Part shown: positions 37,082-49,470 of the stretch, one piece after another
How the letters are laid out: every line of letters begins with the position of its first letter
Position numbering within the stretch: the first letter of the stretch is position 1
The notes under the pieces: model-generated
The model's database searches: none
What the model saw: only the letters and a program-made list of their open reading frames with translations
Told to the model about the DNA's origin: nothing
Assembly (NCBI GenBank): GCA_020226215.1
Contig: CM035236.1
Span: 7,507,001 to 7,571,000 of the forward strand
From: Sindora glabra
Taxonomy: Eukaryota > Streptophyta > Magnoliopsida > Fabales > Fabaceae
Reading direction: 5' to 3'
DNA length: 64,000 bases
Made by a program: the position numbers and the translations under genes

Positions 37082-40000
37082 TTATTTATTAAGATTTTTA
37101 TTTGGTATTTTTAAAATTTAATGTTAAGATAATTATTATATGGAGCATAAAGTGAGAAAAATATTATATCTTAAATATCTTACTTTATAATAATTTGTCA
37201 TCAGTTAATTTGATAGATTATTGGTTTCTATTTTATTCTTATTAAGACTAAAGTGATAACATTTTATAAAAGTCCTCGTTTAAAATTATTTTAGTAATGT
37301 AACATTAACAATCAAGCAATATTTTCTTTTATTAAAGTAAAAAAAATTTAAGATTGTATTGTAATGCAATATAGTTTTGATAATCAATATTGATGTATAT
37401 TATTTAACATCTCTTAATAGACTAATCACATTATGATTATATTTAATAATTTAATTTTATAATTTTATACATAATTTTAATATTCCAATTCTTTTGAGAA
37501 ACATGTAGGTTAATTTGGATAATCATTACTAAAGTGAAATTATTTCATATTAATTCATAAATTTCTTAACTGTTAATAAATACTTATGAGATTAATTTTT
37601 AATTATTTCACACATTTACTTGCCCAAAAGAGGTAAATGTGTGTTATAATTAGAAATGACTTTAATAAAATAATTTTTAACTATTTTATACAATAACCTG
37701 CTTAAAGGGGTTACCATATGTTGTAATTCGAAACTAATTTAGTAAAATAATTTTATTTTTAAATTTATTTTATTATTGTATATTTTATCTGTCCAAATGA
37801 GATAAATTTGCAATGATAATGTATTATCCTAATTGGCTTCAATTTTAAGAGATTTTTATGTACTACATTCTTTATCATTTTTTACCCAAAAAAGAGAATG
37901 TATTAAGCATGATTATTTTACTTAAAACTAATATATTGCATTTTAATTTTTTTATATAATCTCTTTTACTGTAAATATATGTTATTGAACATATAGTATT
38001 TGTGAAATTTTTTATATCATTTTCACACATAGTGTTTATATTTATAAATATTTTTATTTTACCATGAGTCTTAGATGGACTAAGTAAAGTACATTATTAA
38101 ATTACGTTAATATTATTTTGAATATTTTTATTTTAATTTTAAAAAATTAATTTATGTTTCTAAAAAGAAACATATTAAAGGAATCTAGTTAAAATTATAA
38201 ATTTATCTTCATATTGATCTTGATTTAATGATAACTTTAATTTTCAAAATAAATCTATATTTTAATCTTCATTATGCTTTTGAATTGCACAAATTTAAGA
38301 TATTCTCATGTGCAAAAAGATTAAAATTAAGGTAGTTTAAATGTAACAATATTTTTCATTTAATAATCATTTATTATTTCATATTAGATTTAATCACATG
38401 TTATTTGTACTTAAAAGATCATTGTTCTAGATAATATTTTTATAAAGTCTCTAAGTTATATTATATAAGATTGATTTATGATTATTGTATACAACTACCT
38501 ACCCAAAGAGGATTGTTGTATATTTTAATTAGGAATATTTTACAAAGCATATAAATTTTTAGAGTAGCTTTGGTTTAAAAATATGTCTATCCAAAAGGGA
38601 TATATTCTCAATATTAAAGTATTCTTTTGTTTAGCTTTATAATTAAAAGGATATTTTATATACTACATTTTCTACCTAAGAGGAAGATTGTATTAATGTA
38701 CATTACTCCAATGTCTATGAACTGAGAATTACATTCTTACTTCCAATATTATTTCTTTTACTCTTATGGTAAAAGTGCTACCTCTTTAATTAGTCATTTT
38801 CTTTCAAGATATAATCAAAACATATTATTTTATTTTGATTATAAAGGTAAACTAGTCTAAAGGTCTATTTGCCTAAAGAAGATAGTTTTTGGAATATCTT
38901 ATTGTCTTCTATATGACTAAGTTAATATATATTGAAAGAAAATTTAATACATACTATACATTCCACCTAAAAGGAAATTAATAGTTATGTATCGGGAACT
39001 CTTATATAAACTTTATTAGTGTATAAATTTTTTATTTATTTATTATGTACTATTACATAATTTATGCAACTAAATTTAGCTCCATTTTATTTTAAAGAGT
39101 TATTAAATGAATTAATTTTGAGAATGGTATATAATATTGTGTAACTTTAGTTACATAATGATAAATTAAATTTTATATTATTTAAACATTATGGCACATT
39201 AATTATTAAATATAATTTTTTTTCCTTCTTTAGGGTGAAATTATATATAATTTTCTTTAAAAAAATTATATTTGATAAATAAATTATTAATCAATTAATG
39301 TAAATAATTATATTTTAAAATAGTATATAATTTTTTGGAAATTGTGTTGAATCTTTACATTAGTGGAATTTTGATTTAATGTTATAAAATTTTATTCGTA
39401 TTACAAAATGCAATACCTATACTAAAGGGCTTATTTAATGATATTTGAAATTGTTTTACTTTGTAAAAGTGCATTTAAATATTAAAAAAAAAATTATATA
39501 GTTTAACTTGTAATAACTTATATGTTAATATACATTTATTTATCAAAAAATATGTATAATAAAAAAGTAAAAATTTTATTGAATCCTCTTTTATGTGCAT
39601 AATATTTGAAGTGGTTTTTATCAAGCATATTTTTACTAATAGTGATCAATTTGATATATAATTTATTGTATATTTCCTTGAGTATAGTATAAAGAAATTT
39701 ACAAAGTTCTTGACATATACATTGTGAATCCATTTTTTAAAAATTTTTATGAGATGCCTTTTTTTCTTAATAGTATATGTTACTATCATGAGAATTTTTC
39801 AAATAATCTAAGTTAAATTTAAATTTTTTATTCATACTTTGTTCAGGTAATCTGTAAAATATATTTTAGAAAATTCTCTTGTTACATTAACTTGGTATCA
39901 ATTTTAGTATCTAATTTTGAAAGTTATATAAATTACTTACTTGAGACATCAAAGTTAATTATATAATTAATTTCTTTTGATTATTAATTTATTTTATTAT

Positions 40001-41169
40001 TTCAAGTTAATGATTTAAGAAATTATAAATTTACATATTACTAAAATATATACGTGGAATTTAAAAAATTTTCTCCTAAACCAAAATTTTTATATTTATA
40101 AGATGTTTAAAAGCTTATTAAGATATTGGCATTCAATTATATTTTCTTATAATATGCTTGGTTAGTGAAAGTTTTATATTACATAGAATATTTAATCTTA
40201 AATGATAATTATAATATGTTTATTAGTACACATGATGCATATGTCATGTATATTATTACATAATTTCCTAATTTTTATCATATTTGCTCTTGATCATATT
40301 AATACATTGTTGTGCATTTATGTATACAATTTATGAATTCTTTATCAATACATGTATTTTTATATTGTCAATTATTATAATTATAAGAACTAAGACCTGA
40401 TGTTAGTCATTAACTCTTGAGCTTGTATATATCATTTCTATGTACACCATATTGAAATAATGAAAATTATCTTAATAAAGATTAGGTATCAGGTTTATCA
40501 GAACTAAAATTTGTTATCTATTAATTAGTTTCTGATATATATTTTTATTTTTTAGTTAATACCATTTTTAAACTTTAAAACATTTTAACAATAGACTTAT
40601 CAAGGATAAAATTTGATGTCAATTATTATTTCTTGAATTATATATTTATCTCTTAATTGATATTATTTTAAAACTTAGAGATGTTCTACCTAACAGATTT
40701 ATAAGAATTAAGAGTTAATGTTAGTTACTAATACTTGTATTTAATATTTATTTTTTAATTGATACTATTTTGAGATTTTGAGATAATTAAATTTATTGTT
40801 ATCAAAAAAATTTTTTATCTTATTATTAAGCTTATTATAGAGAAATTATTGAGGACTGACTAAAAAAATAGTATATTTGTTAGATTACACTTTTGATATT
40901 ATTTATTTGCTATACTTTCTCATTAATGACTCATATTTAAGTAGTTGATGATATACGTAATCATGGAAAGTCTTACGTTGATAATAATATAATTATCATC
41001 ATAATTCAATATTGTTGGTTACTTAAATATAAGTCATATTTCAAGTATCATATTTTAGATGGTGTGTTTTCAAAATTACGGCTATGTATTCTAAATTTTG
41101 TACTTAACTTGAGAATTATTTTTATATAAAATATTTTATAAAATAAACTCTTTATAATTAATATTATCT

Positions 41170-41180
41170 AAATGGGAGAA
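41170..41180 (+). other. Polypurine tract of the non-coding LTR element
   Basis: It reads AAATGGGAGAA and directly precedes the 3' LTR. It differs by one base from the tract of the intact copia element. Confidence 0.8.
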
Positions 41181-41581
41181 TATAAGAATTTTTATGTAAG
41201 TTATCATTAATTATAAGTATTTTTTTTTATAAAACTAGCTAAATAATGATCCAAAAAAATTTTATTTTCTAAAATTCAATTATTAAAGTGATCTATTACT
41301 TGAACTTATAGATATTTAATTTTGAATTAATGTATTTAGCAGCTAAAATATAGATTATATTAGTTAAGTCCCTTTTTTACTCCTAACATAATTCAATTAT
41401 TGGCTTGTCATGTTGAAAGCAGCATACTCTAGGAGAAAGATACAAAGATTTATGCATGTGATATTCATCTAAATACTACTTCATTTAAGAGAATAAAATC
41501 CATGATAAAAATATATTTTTGTATTAATTTTATTTTCATAGTATCCTAAATTTTATATAAGTTTTAATTTAAATTCTTACA
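41181..41581 (+). repeat. 3' LTR of the non-coding LTR element
   Basis: It starts TATAAGAATTTTTATG (the TG has become TA) and ends AAATTCTTACA. It is the partner of 33239-33691. Confidence 0.8.
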
Positions 41582-42927
41582 TTCTCGCCATAAGAGAGAT
41601 TCGAGCTCAAACCTTCAATGTATTCTTCAAGCCTCTCCTTGCTTGTTCACAATTTATTCACAGGTCTTTCTTTTATATGAATCAAATTGAGGTAATATGT
41701 ATACAATTTAATAAGTTTTATAAAAATTTCTTTCATAAAATTTAGATTATTTTATATTAATTTTATAATTTTTTACAAGATCTTACAATAATTCTTACAT
41801 TTTCGTACTATAACAATTACTATTTTATAATGTAAGATTTATAAAAAAATAACAAAAAATTATAAATTATATATGAATAATTACATTTTTATAAACCATG
41901 TCATTATAAAAAACATATTTTAAATGAAATATTATGAATTTTATGAAAAAAATTTATAAAATTTGCAATCAATGGTATATATAATTTCTAAACTTGAGGA
42001 GGTAGTGTGCAAAAATCCCTTTTATTCGCATTTCAATTTTTGACCTTTTTTGATATATAGAGTTACGATGTTATTGATAACCTAACTCTATTTTTTTTTA
42101 ATCCAAGTAACTAGCTTCTTAACTTAACCCTTAACTTAAATTAAGTACTATTTCATGTAACAAATAAGTTATAACTTATTAATTTAATTAATAAGTTATA
42201 AATTAACCATTAAATGTATTTTATGCATTAACATATTGAAAAAAAATAAACTCTAATTTAATATACTACTGACAATATCTTATAACTTATAAGTTATTAC
42301 CTCTTCAAATTCTTTTCAAATATATCATTATTTATTTTATTAATTTACAATCTATGCCCTTCATAATATAAATTTAAATATTATTTTTTATAAAATATAA
42401 TTAACTTAATTTTAACATAATTATATCTTAATTTTAAATTATAAATATATAAAAATATGTATGTAAATAAATAATATTATAAAATATAATTAATTAAATA
42501 TTAAATATGATATTTTTATTTTAAATTTCTTAATTATATTAATATGATTTAATTTTTAAATAAATATAAATTATTTTAATTATATATTTATTTTTATCAA
42601 TATATCATTTTAAATTATTTTATAATTTTAAATATTTTAACAGCTAATTTTATGAAATGTTTATTATATAATTAGTTAATTTATCAATTATTAATAATTA
42701 GTTATAAATTATCAATTATTAATTAATTTATTAGTTACTGATTATCTTATTAATTAATTGCACAAAATACATTCTTAGGGATAAACCAATTCTATATATG
42801 CAAAGAGACAACTTGACTATAGTCTATAGACATTTCCTATTAAAAAAAGATAATGAAAATGAGGAATATGAATCCTTCTTTTAATGTTTATCATTGCTAA
42901 CTTACCCTATGGTCTCCGCCTAGTTGG
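41582..42927. other. AT-rich spacer
   Basis: No gene is seen. The stretch 42100-42780 is full of short TTAATTAA-type palindromes, and a TTAAATGTATTTTATGCA near 42207 is mirrored by CACAAAATACATTCTTA near 42761. This hints at a small inverted-repeat element whose ends I could not fix. Confidence 0.4.
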
Positions 42928-42931
42928 CATG

Positions 42932-43700
42932 TGTCACGAGCCGGCAGCTCTCCAGTCGAAACCGTATGGTGCATACTTGCCACTCTTGGCCAACATGTTA
43001 TCCTTCTAACTTTAAACCCTTGTTTGGCATGCTTGGGTAAAGATAACAGGATATCGAAGACTTATCGCTCATATAACAAGTCTTACGTACAACATGTTCG
43101 TACACTAATATCGTATGTCACCGAAGTGCCCGCGTATACCGGACCGTAGGATCCTTTCACACAGAAAGCCTCTATGCACTACAGACTGTAAGGGATAAAT
43201 GAATAGGGAAAGGGATGCTTCGTTCGCTTAGTTTATGCCTCATTACATAGCTTTGAGTGTGTAGGGGGATGGCCACAAGCCAACACACTCCATCTCTAAC
43301 TCAGTGTCTAAGCACCTCGCAGGCCCTTGGAACATTTCACCCTCTTAAAGAGCATTTTGAACAAAAGGCCTTCTACAGGAAGATAATATACTTTTTTCGA
43401 ATTGTCATAAGTCCTTTTCGCCATGCTCCGAGTGTCCGTTCATCACGAAAACTAGCCAATACGAAGATAAAAATGCAAGAATTTCAAATATGAACTTTTC
43501 GAACCTCACCGAATTCTCAAACCTTTCGAAATGATCAAAATACCCCTATACTTGGAAAAATAAAAAAAATAGTACACAAGTCGGATTGATCTCAAATTTC
43601 AACCATAGGACTCTCATAACATGTTAGATTTTTTCACCAAATCTCGTTTCAATCCAAGCATGTTTGCCTATCGAACTATCACAACTACCAGCTTGTGACA
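42932..43700 (-). repeat. 3' LTR of the short LTR element
   Basis: It runs TGTCACGAGC...GCTTGTGACA (plus strand), 769 bp, and aligns along its length with 45015-45784. Confidence 0.85.
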
Positions 43701-45014
43701 TTTTCCCCTACTTCAAATGTCAATGCCCTCATTGACGCCTCAATCTGACACGGCTTCGGTCTTCAGCCAACTCCACCAAGTTACTCCTTCAACCGTCTCA
43801 AAGCATATCTCTTTGAGCACTATAAAATGTTTCCTTCATCTCGAAGTTAAGCTGTCTGTTGCCTCTGCAACATAGGTACTTGGCAAAATGCATCTTCCGC
43901 AAGTCACTCAAAGGGCTACCTTTGTAATTATCTTTCAAAGTGTCTCAACACTCTCTCTAGTGCTACTATCCCACATAGCTCTCCCGAACTCGTTACCTCC
44001 ATAACTTGTTCGACGGGTAGTTACCTCTGCAACTGATGCTCACTGCCTTTACAGATTGCATAATATGCCACCTTGCGGCTTAAGTGTGTGCCAACTCTAT
44101 GGCTTATGACAAATGCTTAGCACTTTGAATCACCTACTAATAGGTATCTTGCACTAAGTGTCTCATTCACCCGTACAAGAGACAAAACTTACGCTGGATC
44201 AACACAAAGAGGGCGAACCTCGCTCCCCAGCCATTTTTTGCACTTCAGTCGATTCATTACACTTCGCAATGCCAATTGTACACCCAATCGGATCTTCTGA
44301 TCCTCTTTGGATCAATGCCCTCTGGCATATCACCAGCCATCACATCCTACCTTCGAAGTTTGATGCCCACTAGCATCACGGTCCTCATGACCACTCCTTG
44401 GCGTGCGTCCTCTGACGACTTCACGAGCACATCCTCTGATGGCTCCCCCACTTCAACTCGTAGAAAAGGGTTGAGCATAAAGCACCATCCACTTTAGTTC
44501 CTACAGCACTTAGATGATCCTTCCGAACCTCCTTGATATGATTTTAGACCACTCCCTCTGGAATGATCCGCTCATGCCTTTCAACTACAGTCACGCCTAC
44601 TAGCACGACCAATGGCTTCACCTTCTAGTTCCACCAAGGCTTCTCCTACTGGATTAACCATTAATTCCGTCATCCCTCTAAATGGTAGGATTGCATCCCT
44701 CGATACCACTACTATAAATGAGCGTATAACCAATGTTCCGCACACAACCAACAAGCAAGATAGCCCACTTGGCACAAATGCTTAGACCCTTCGTACAAAT
44801 CCTTGATCACCAGTATGCACCATTCCCTAGCCCACTGGCTTCTCGGGACGATCCAATCTCTTGCATCCTATGGTCAAGTCTTTAGCAACGACACCACCAA
44901 ATTTGAGAGAATGACAGCTTCGCACATACCGTATATTAAAGGACAAGCCGCATCTAAACTAATTATGCCTACCCGATCTTGGCCCTCTGGCACAAACCGA
45001 ACTCTGATACCATC
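43701..45014 (-). other. Non-coding interior of the short LTR element
   Basis: This is 1.3 kb between the LTRs. Frames of up to about 70 codons exist on both strands, but none has gag, protease, integrase or reverse transcriptase motifs. The primer-binding site lies at its high-coordinate end and the polypurine tract at its low-coordinate end. Confidence 0.7.
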
Positions 45015-45784
45015 TTTCACGGGCTAATGACTCTTCAACTGAAACCGTGCAGCGCATGCTTACCACTCTTGGCCAACATGCCAGCCTTCTAATATTAAAC
45101 CCTCATTTGGCACGCTTGGGTAAAGATAATGAGACATTGAAAACTTATCGCTCATACAACAAGTCTCATGTACAATATATCCGCATGCCAATATCATATG
45201 TCATCGAAGCACCCGCGCATACCGAATCGCAGGATCCTTCCATACAGGAAGCCTCCATGCACTACGGACCGTAAGGGACAAATGAATAAGAAGATAGACA
45301 CTCCATTTGCTTGGTTTACGCCTCATTACATAGCTTTGAGTGTGTAGAAGGATGGCCATAAGCCAACACATTCCGTCCCTAGCTCAATGTTCAGGTGCCC
45401 CGCAGGCCCTTGGAGCACTCCACCCTTTAAAGAGTATTTTGAACAAAAGGCCTTCCGCAAGAAGATGACATATTTTTTTTGAGTTGTTATAAGCCCTTTT
45501 CGCCATGTTTTAGGTGTCTATTCATCACGAAAATTAGCCGATACGAAGATAAAAATGCGAGGATTCCAAAAATGAGCTTTTTGAACCCCACCGGATTCTC
45601 AAATCTTCCGAAATAACTAAAATACCCCCATACTCAGGAAAATCGGGAAAAATAGTACGCAAACCAGATTGATCTCAAATTTCAGCTACAGGACCCTAAT
45701 AATATTTTGAATTTTTTTCACCAAGTCTCGTCTCAATCCAAGTATGTTTGCCTGTCAAACTGTCACAACTATCAATTTGTGACA
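45015..45784 (-). repeat. 5' LTR of the short LTR element
   Basis: It runs TTTCACGGGC...ATTTGTGACA (plus strand), 770 bp. The first base pair of the terminal inverted repeat has mutated (TG to TT) relative to the partner LTR. Confidence 0.85.
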
Positions 45785-45788
45785 CATG

Positions 45789-47175
45789 TCAGTCTTCTAC
45801 ATTGTGTTACAAGTAATGTGGGTTTTAACCCATGTAGCCATGCATTGGAATCCTTTCTCTATCAATTTTCATCCAACTTTCAAAGAGTGATGTTATCTTT
45901 GTTAATTTTTTTTAAACTATTGTAATATATGATATAATTTAACTTGAACGAATTTTAACGGATTTTTAACATAGTACATAATTAGAATTACTTCGATTGT
46001 ATATGTGAAAAATAGTGTAAAAAATTGTTTTCTTACACTAAATTATACCATCACCAAAGCTTAACGCAAATGGCTGAGTTCTATAAGTAAAAGTTATAAG
46101 GTTTCTCTCCTTTTCCTTAAAAAAGAATATTAAATTTTGGAGAGAAATAAATAAAAAATTTCATTTAAAATTATAAGTTTCAATAAAAATTGTAGCTTTA
46201 TTTTTTAAAGATGATAGAAAAATTAAAAAATAAAAGACGAAAATTCAGATCCAGATAAAAGAGTTAACGTGAACAATAATTGATGTTCCCATTATCAACT
46301 AAAGACTTTGCTGGGGTACGCATCAAAGGTTTTGCTTGTGATCGTCCCTTCGCTACAGACAGCTTTTCAAGGGTCCCCATGACAACGCAGACTAATCAGC
46401 ACAAAAATTACTTGTATCAATCCATTAGATTAAGATGATTTCTCAATCTCACTTTTTTTGGTTGAATTAGTCACCCAAATAATGGAGCCTGTAAATATTA
46501 ATCCGTCCATAACCATCAATTCGGCCATCTAATTTTGCAGGATGAGAATTCATATTCACCTATTGTTTACGTATTATATCAAATATTAATAATAATTAAA
46601 TAAATTCAATCCAAATAATGATCATATCATATCAAATTAATTTATATACTAAGCATGTTAAAATTTATTAGTTCATTTAACTTATTTAATAATTTCAATC
46701 GATAAATTTTATATTATAAATTTATTTATTAAATTTAATTATTTATTACTAAAAATATTTTTAATCATTAATTAAATGCTTTATTAAAATTTACTTTTCA
46801 TTTTTATTATAATATAAAATTTATGTTTTCATTATATATAATTATTTATAAATTAATTATTAATTATTCTTTAAATAATATTTTTAAAATTTTAATATAT
46901 ATTTTAAAGTGAATTGATATATCAACCTATTTAATTTTAAATTAATTTTAATTTAACTTATTTATTAAATTTATCTATAATTTAAATTTTTATAAATTCA
47001 ATTTAAACTCATTTAAAATACTTCTTATTTATATTGAATTATTATATTATATAAAAAATTGTGATCCCTAACTTATTTTATTGTTTCAAGTATTTCGTGG
47101 ACAACTTACCGGTAAACTTACGGTTTGCACTAATGGCCTGAGTGCAATGTCTGCAGTAGTTGGGCATCTTTACAC
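45789..47175. other. AT-rich spacer
   Basis: No gene is supported. The stretch 46537-47090 ends in ATTGTGATCCCTA, resembling a hAT terminus, but no matching left end with an 8-bp duplication was found. Confidence 0.45.
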
Positions 47176-47183
47176 GTCCCAAG

Positions 47184-47568
47184 TAGGGGTGGCATTGCGT
47201 CTTGCGCTTTAACTAATCGTTGAACTGGATTCGGCAATTATTTAATTTAATTAGACAATTCATTTTATTTATTAATAATTTGATTATAATTATTTTATTA
47301 TATTTTTATATATAATATAATATATTATTGAAAGCCTAGAAATTTTACTTATGTTTATAATTTTAAATTTATATTATTTAATAATATTTATATTTATATT
47401 AAATATTATATTTTAAAAAGTTATATATTTATTATTATTTAATTAACTAAAAATATATTAATTTAAATTTAAATTGAATTCAATCTCGATTCGAACATGT
47501 TTTATTTTAAACTAAATCATGTTTAATAAAATTAAAATTCAGTTCGGTTCCATTCTATTTTACCTCTA
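47184..47568. mobile_element. hAT-type MITE, 385 bp
   Basis: The left end reads TAGGGGTGGCATTG, the classic plant hAT terminus, and the right end, reverse complemented, reads TAGAGGTAAAATAG. The 8-bp flanks GTCCCAAG (47176-47183) and GTCATAAG (47569-47576) match at six of eight positions, as expected for a decayed hAT target duplication. The interior is non-coding. Confidence 0.65.
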
Positions 47569-47885
47569 GTCATAAGTGTGTTTACAAGGCTAACACATAA
47601 AATATTGTTACGCGTTCCATTTATAGTAGTATTCCATTACATTTTTTTTATTTTCACGTGTCATATTGCACGATACACCACCCAAATGAGACATTTTCTA
47701 AACAATGTAATAATAATTGGATTAAAGTACGGAATGCAATGATGATTAAGTGAATTATTAAAGATGATTGTCCTTGCGAAGTCCTCGAAGTGTCGGTGAA
47801 GTGAGCGCTAGAAATCTTGAGGGCTAAGGCTTTGAATTTGATTAGTTGCCAAGAAAAGATGGAGAAAAAAAATAAAAAAGAGAAG

Positions 47886-47887
<2 letters not shown>

Positions 47888-47950
<63 letters not shown>
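47888..47950. repeat. (AT)n microsatellite
   Basis: This is an AT run of about 31 units. Confidence 0.95.
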
Positions 47951-47955
<5 letters not shown>

Positions 47956-48266
47956 GAAAGAAATTAAAAAAATTATTTTACTTTATGTGGTTAAATAAAA
48001 AAAATAGGGGGAAAGAAAATTTAGTAAGTTGAAATGATAAAATTACTCTCAATGCAATATTAGGTTCAATAAATTTATATTTTTCACCGATTTTAAGCTA
48101 CATAACCATATCAATGGCTTATATGATATCCAATATCAGCCCATTAATTAAAAAGTATAAATAATTATAACATTTTTATACAAAAATATAAAAAATTATT
48201 AAATTAGATAAATGCAATAATGTTATAAATAATAATCTTATATATATTATTAACTGTAATTATTAG

Positions 48267-48782
48267 TAAGGGTGATCATCGGTTAATTAATGGCGGTTAA
48301 AACTATTTTTTAACTTGAGTGTTCTTAACCGAAATATATTTTTTTAACCGACTGAACCCAACTGTATAACCTTAACCGAATTTAACCAAAAAGTTCGGCT
48401 TTAGTCGGTTTAAAATCTGGAAAAAAAATTTAAATACCTAAATAAATTGATTTAAAAGTTAAAATTAGTTTATAAACACATGTTAATACTATAATTCTAT
48501 TAATATAACTATAATAAGAAGTAATCAAGTATTAAATTATAAAAATAATTAATAAAATTTTAAATATGAATTTTTAAATAAAAAATTAATATAAATTTTG
48601 ATTAGTATCGATTAAATTCGATTAATTACAATTAAAAATTTTTACTTGCAATTAATTAACCATCAAAAATTTATAATTTTTTTTATTTTTAACCGATAGT
48701 TATATATTAAGCGCTCTTAACGGATCAACTTTAGGTTCAGTCAGTAGGTTAAGAGCGGGTTAAAATTTTTTTATCACCCCTA
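48267..48782. mobile_element. hAT-type MITE, 516 bp, with perfect 8-bp target duplication
   Basis: Terminal inverted repeats are TAAGGGTGAT and, reverse complemented from the right, TAGGGGTGAT. Both sides carry ATTATTAG (48259-48266 and 48783-48790), an exact 8-bp duplication typical of hAT elements. The interior is non-coding and rich in AACCG/CGGTT strings near both ends, which could pair. No transposase is present, so it depends on an element elsewhere. Confidence 0.85.
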
Positions 48783-48885
48783 ATTATTAGTCATAAATAA
48801 TAAGTAAATCAATGAAATATCTCATAAAAAATTGTTTGAACTACTAAAATTAATAGAATAAGTTATGACTATAATTAAAAAGATA

Positions 48886-49160
48886 AATGTTAACAATAAC
48901 TTCAAGCAGTGATAAGTATTCATTATTAATTTTTAAATAATTAAATTTAATATTTTATTTTTATTTTTAATAATATAATAAATGACAATAAGAATCATAT
49001 TTAATGTTTTATTTTTAATTTAATAATATATTATTATAAAATTAACATCTTTCATTTATTATGTTATTAAAAATAAAATAAAATATTAAATTTAACTAAA
49101 TAAAAATTAATAATTAATATTTATTCACGCAAAGGGCTGTTATTAGCATTTATTTATTAA
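48886..49160. mobile_element. Foldback MITE-like inverted repeat
   Basis: The left arm (about 48908-48989, ending AATATAATAAATGA) pairs with the reverse complement of the right arm (about 49051-49130) along about 80 bp with few mismatches. Weaker pairing extends outward to about 48886 and 49160. The spacer is about 60 bp. It has no coding capacity. I could not fix a target duplication. Confidence 0.55.
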
Positions 49161-49223
49161 AAATAAGTAATAAGTAATAGTTATTATTTAAATTAATAAT
49201 AATGAATAAAATAGCATTTATTA

Positions 49224-49470
49224 TTAAATATAATAAATTAATAACTTCCGGAGGCTCCTTCTCTCTGTCATTTCTAGTCCTTTAGCATCACTTGTGGGTT
49301 TTGGGCCTTTTGGCTTCTCCTTCTGCTTACCTTTCCGACGGCTCTTCCTTTCTTCACCTTCCTCTCCTATGTTACTACTCTTCCCCTTCTTCTGCTGCAC
49401 TTGAAGTTCTGCCGTCAAAGCCAATGACTCTGCAACGCCTCAATTGGCCACAGAGCTAGACCGCTAGACC
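49224..49470 (-). pseudogene. Possible captured exon fragment, unknown product
   Basis: A GC-richer patch reads open on the minus strand for 66 codons from an ATG-like start, and upstream in frame for about eight more (VAESLALTAEL). The translation is hydrophilic, rich in Lys, Arg and Glu (e.g. EGEERKSRRKGKQKEKPKG), with a composition unlike random AT-rich DNA. No introns, promoter or partner exons are seen. It could be a fragment of a host gene carried by a transposon. I do not recognise the family. Confidence 0.3.

Larger units (their letters stand above)
33239..41581 (+). mobile_element. Old non-coding LTR element (LARD-like, copia-related)
   Basis: This 8.3-kb element is bounded by related LTRs at 33239-33691 and 41181-41581. 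The interior starts with a degenerate tRNA-Met primer-binding site (10 of 12) and ends with the polypurine tract AAATGGGAGAA. The flanks TTCTT (33234-33238) and TTCTC (41582-41586) look like a decayed 5-bp duplication. LTRs differ at about 15% of positions in the first 170 bp, so the insertion is old. No gag or pol remnant is visible in any frame; the 7.5-kb interior is extremely AT-rich and contains two microsatellites, a composite tandem array and 14 or more copies of a TGCCCAAAGAGG-like motif. The LTR start (TGTTAGAATTTT) and the motif link it to the intact copia element at 5.4-12.7 kb. It fits the definition of a non-autonomous large retrotransposon derivative. Confidence 0.8.
42932..45784 (-). 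mobile_element. Short non-autonomous LTR retrotransposon
   Basis: This 2853-bp minus-strand element has LTRs of about 770 bp at 42932-43700 and 45015-45784, with TGTCAC...GTGACA inverted ends. The minus strand carries a primer-binding site TGGTATCAGAGT (45001-45012) and a polypurine tract AGTAGGGGAAAA (43701-43712). CATG occurs directly outside both ends (42928-42931 and 45785-45788), a probable target duplication. The interior is only 1314 bp, with no recognisable gag or pol. Base composition is far less AT-rich than the flanks. LTRs differ at about 15% of sites, so it is old. Superfamily cannot be set, since both copia and gypsy lineages use this primer site. Confidence 0.85.

Noticed and set aside
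44158..45027. Short frames in the interior of the 42.9-45.8 kb element as genes
   Set aside because: Frames exist on both strands with no retroelement or host domain; the interior is simply less AT-rich and so has fewer stops.
46537..47090. Possible further hAT element (ends near CAGGATGAGAATTC and ATTGTGATCCCTA)
   Set aside because: The flanking 8-mers do not match, so the boundaries are unsupported.
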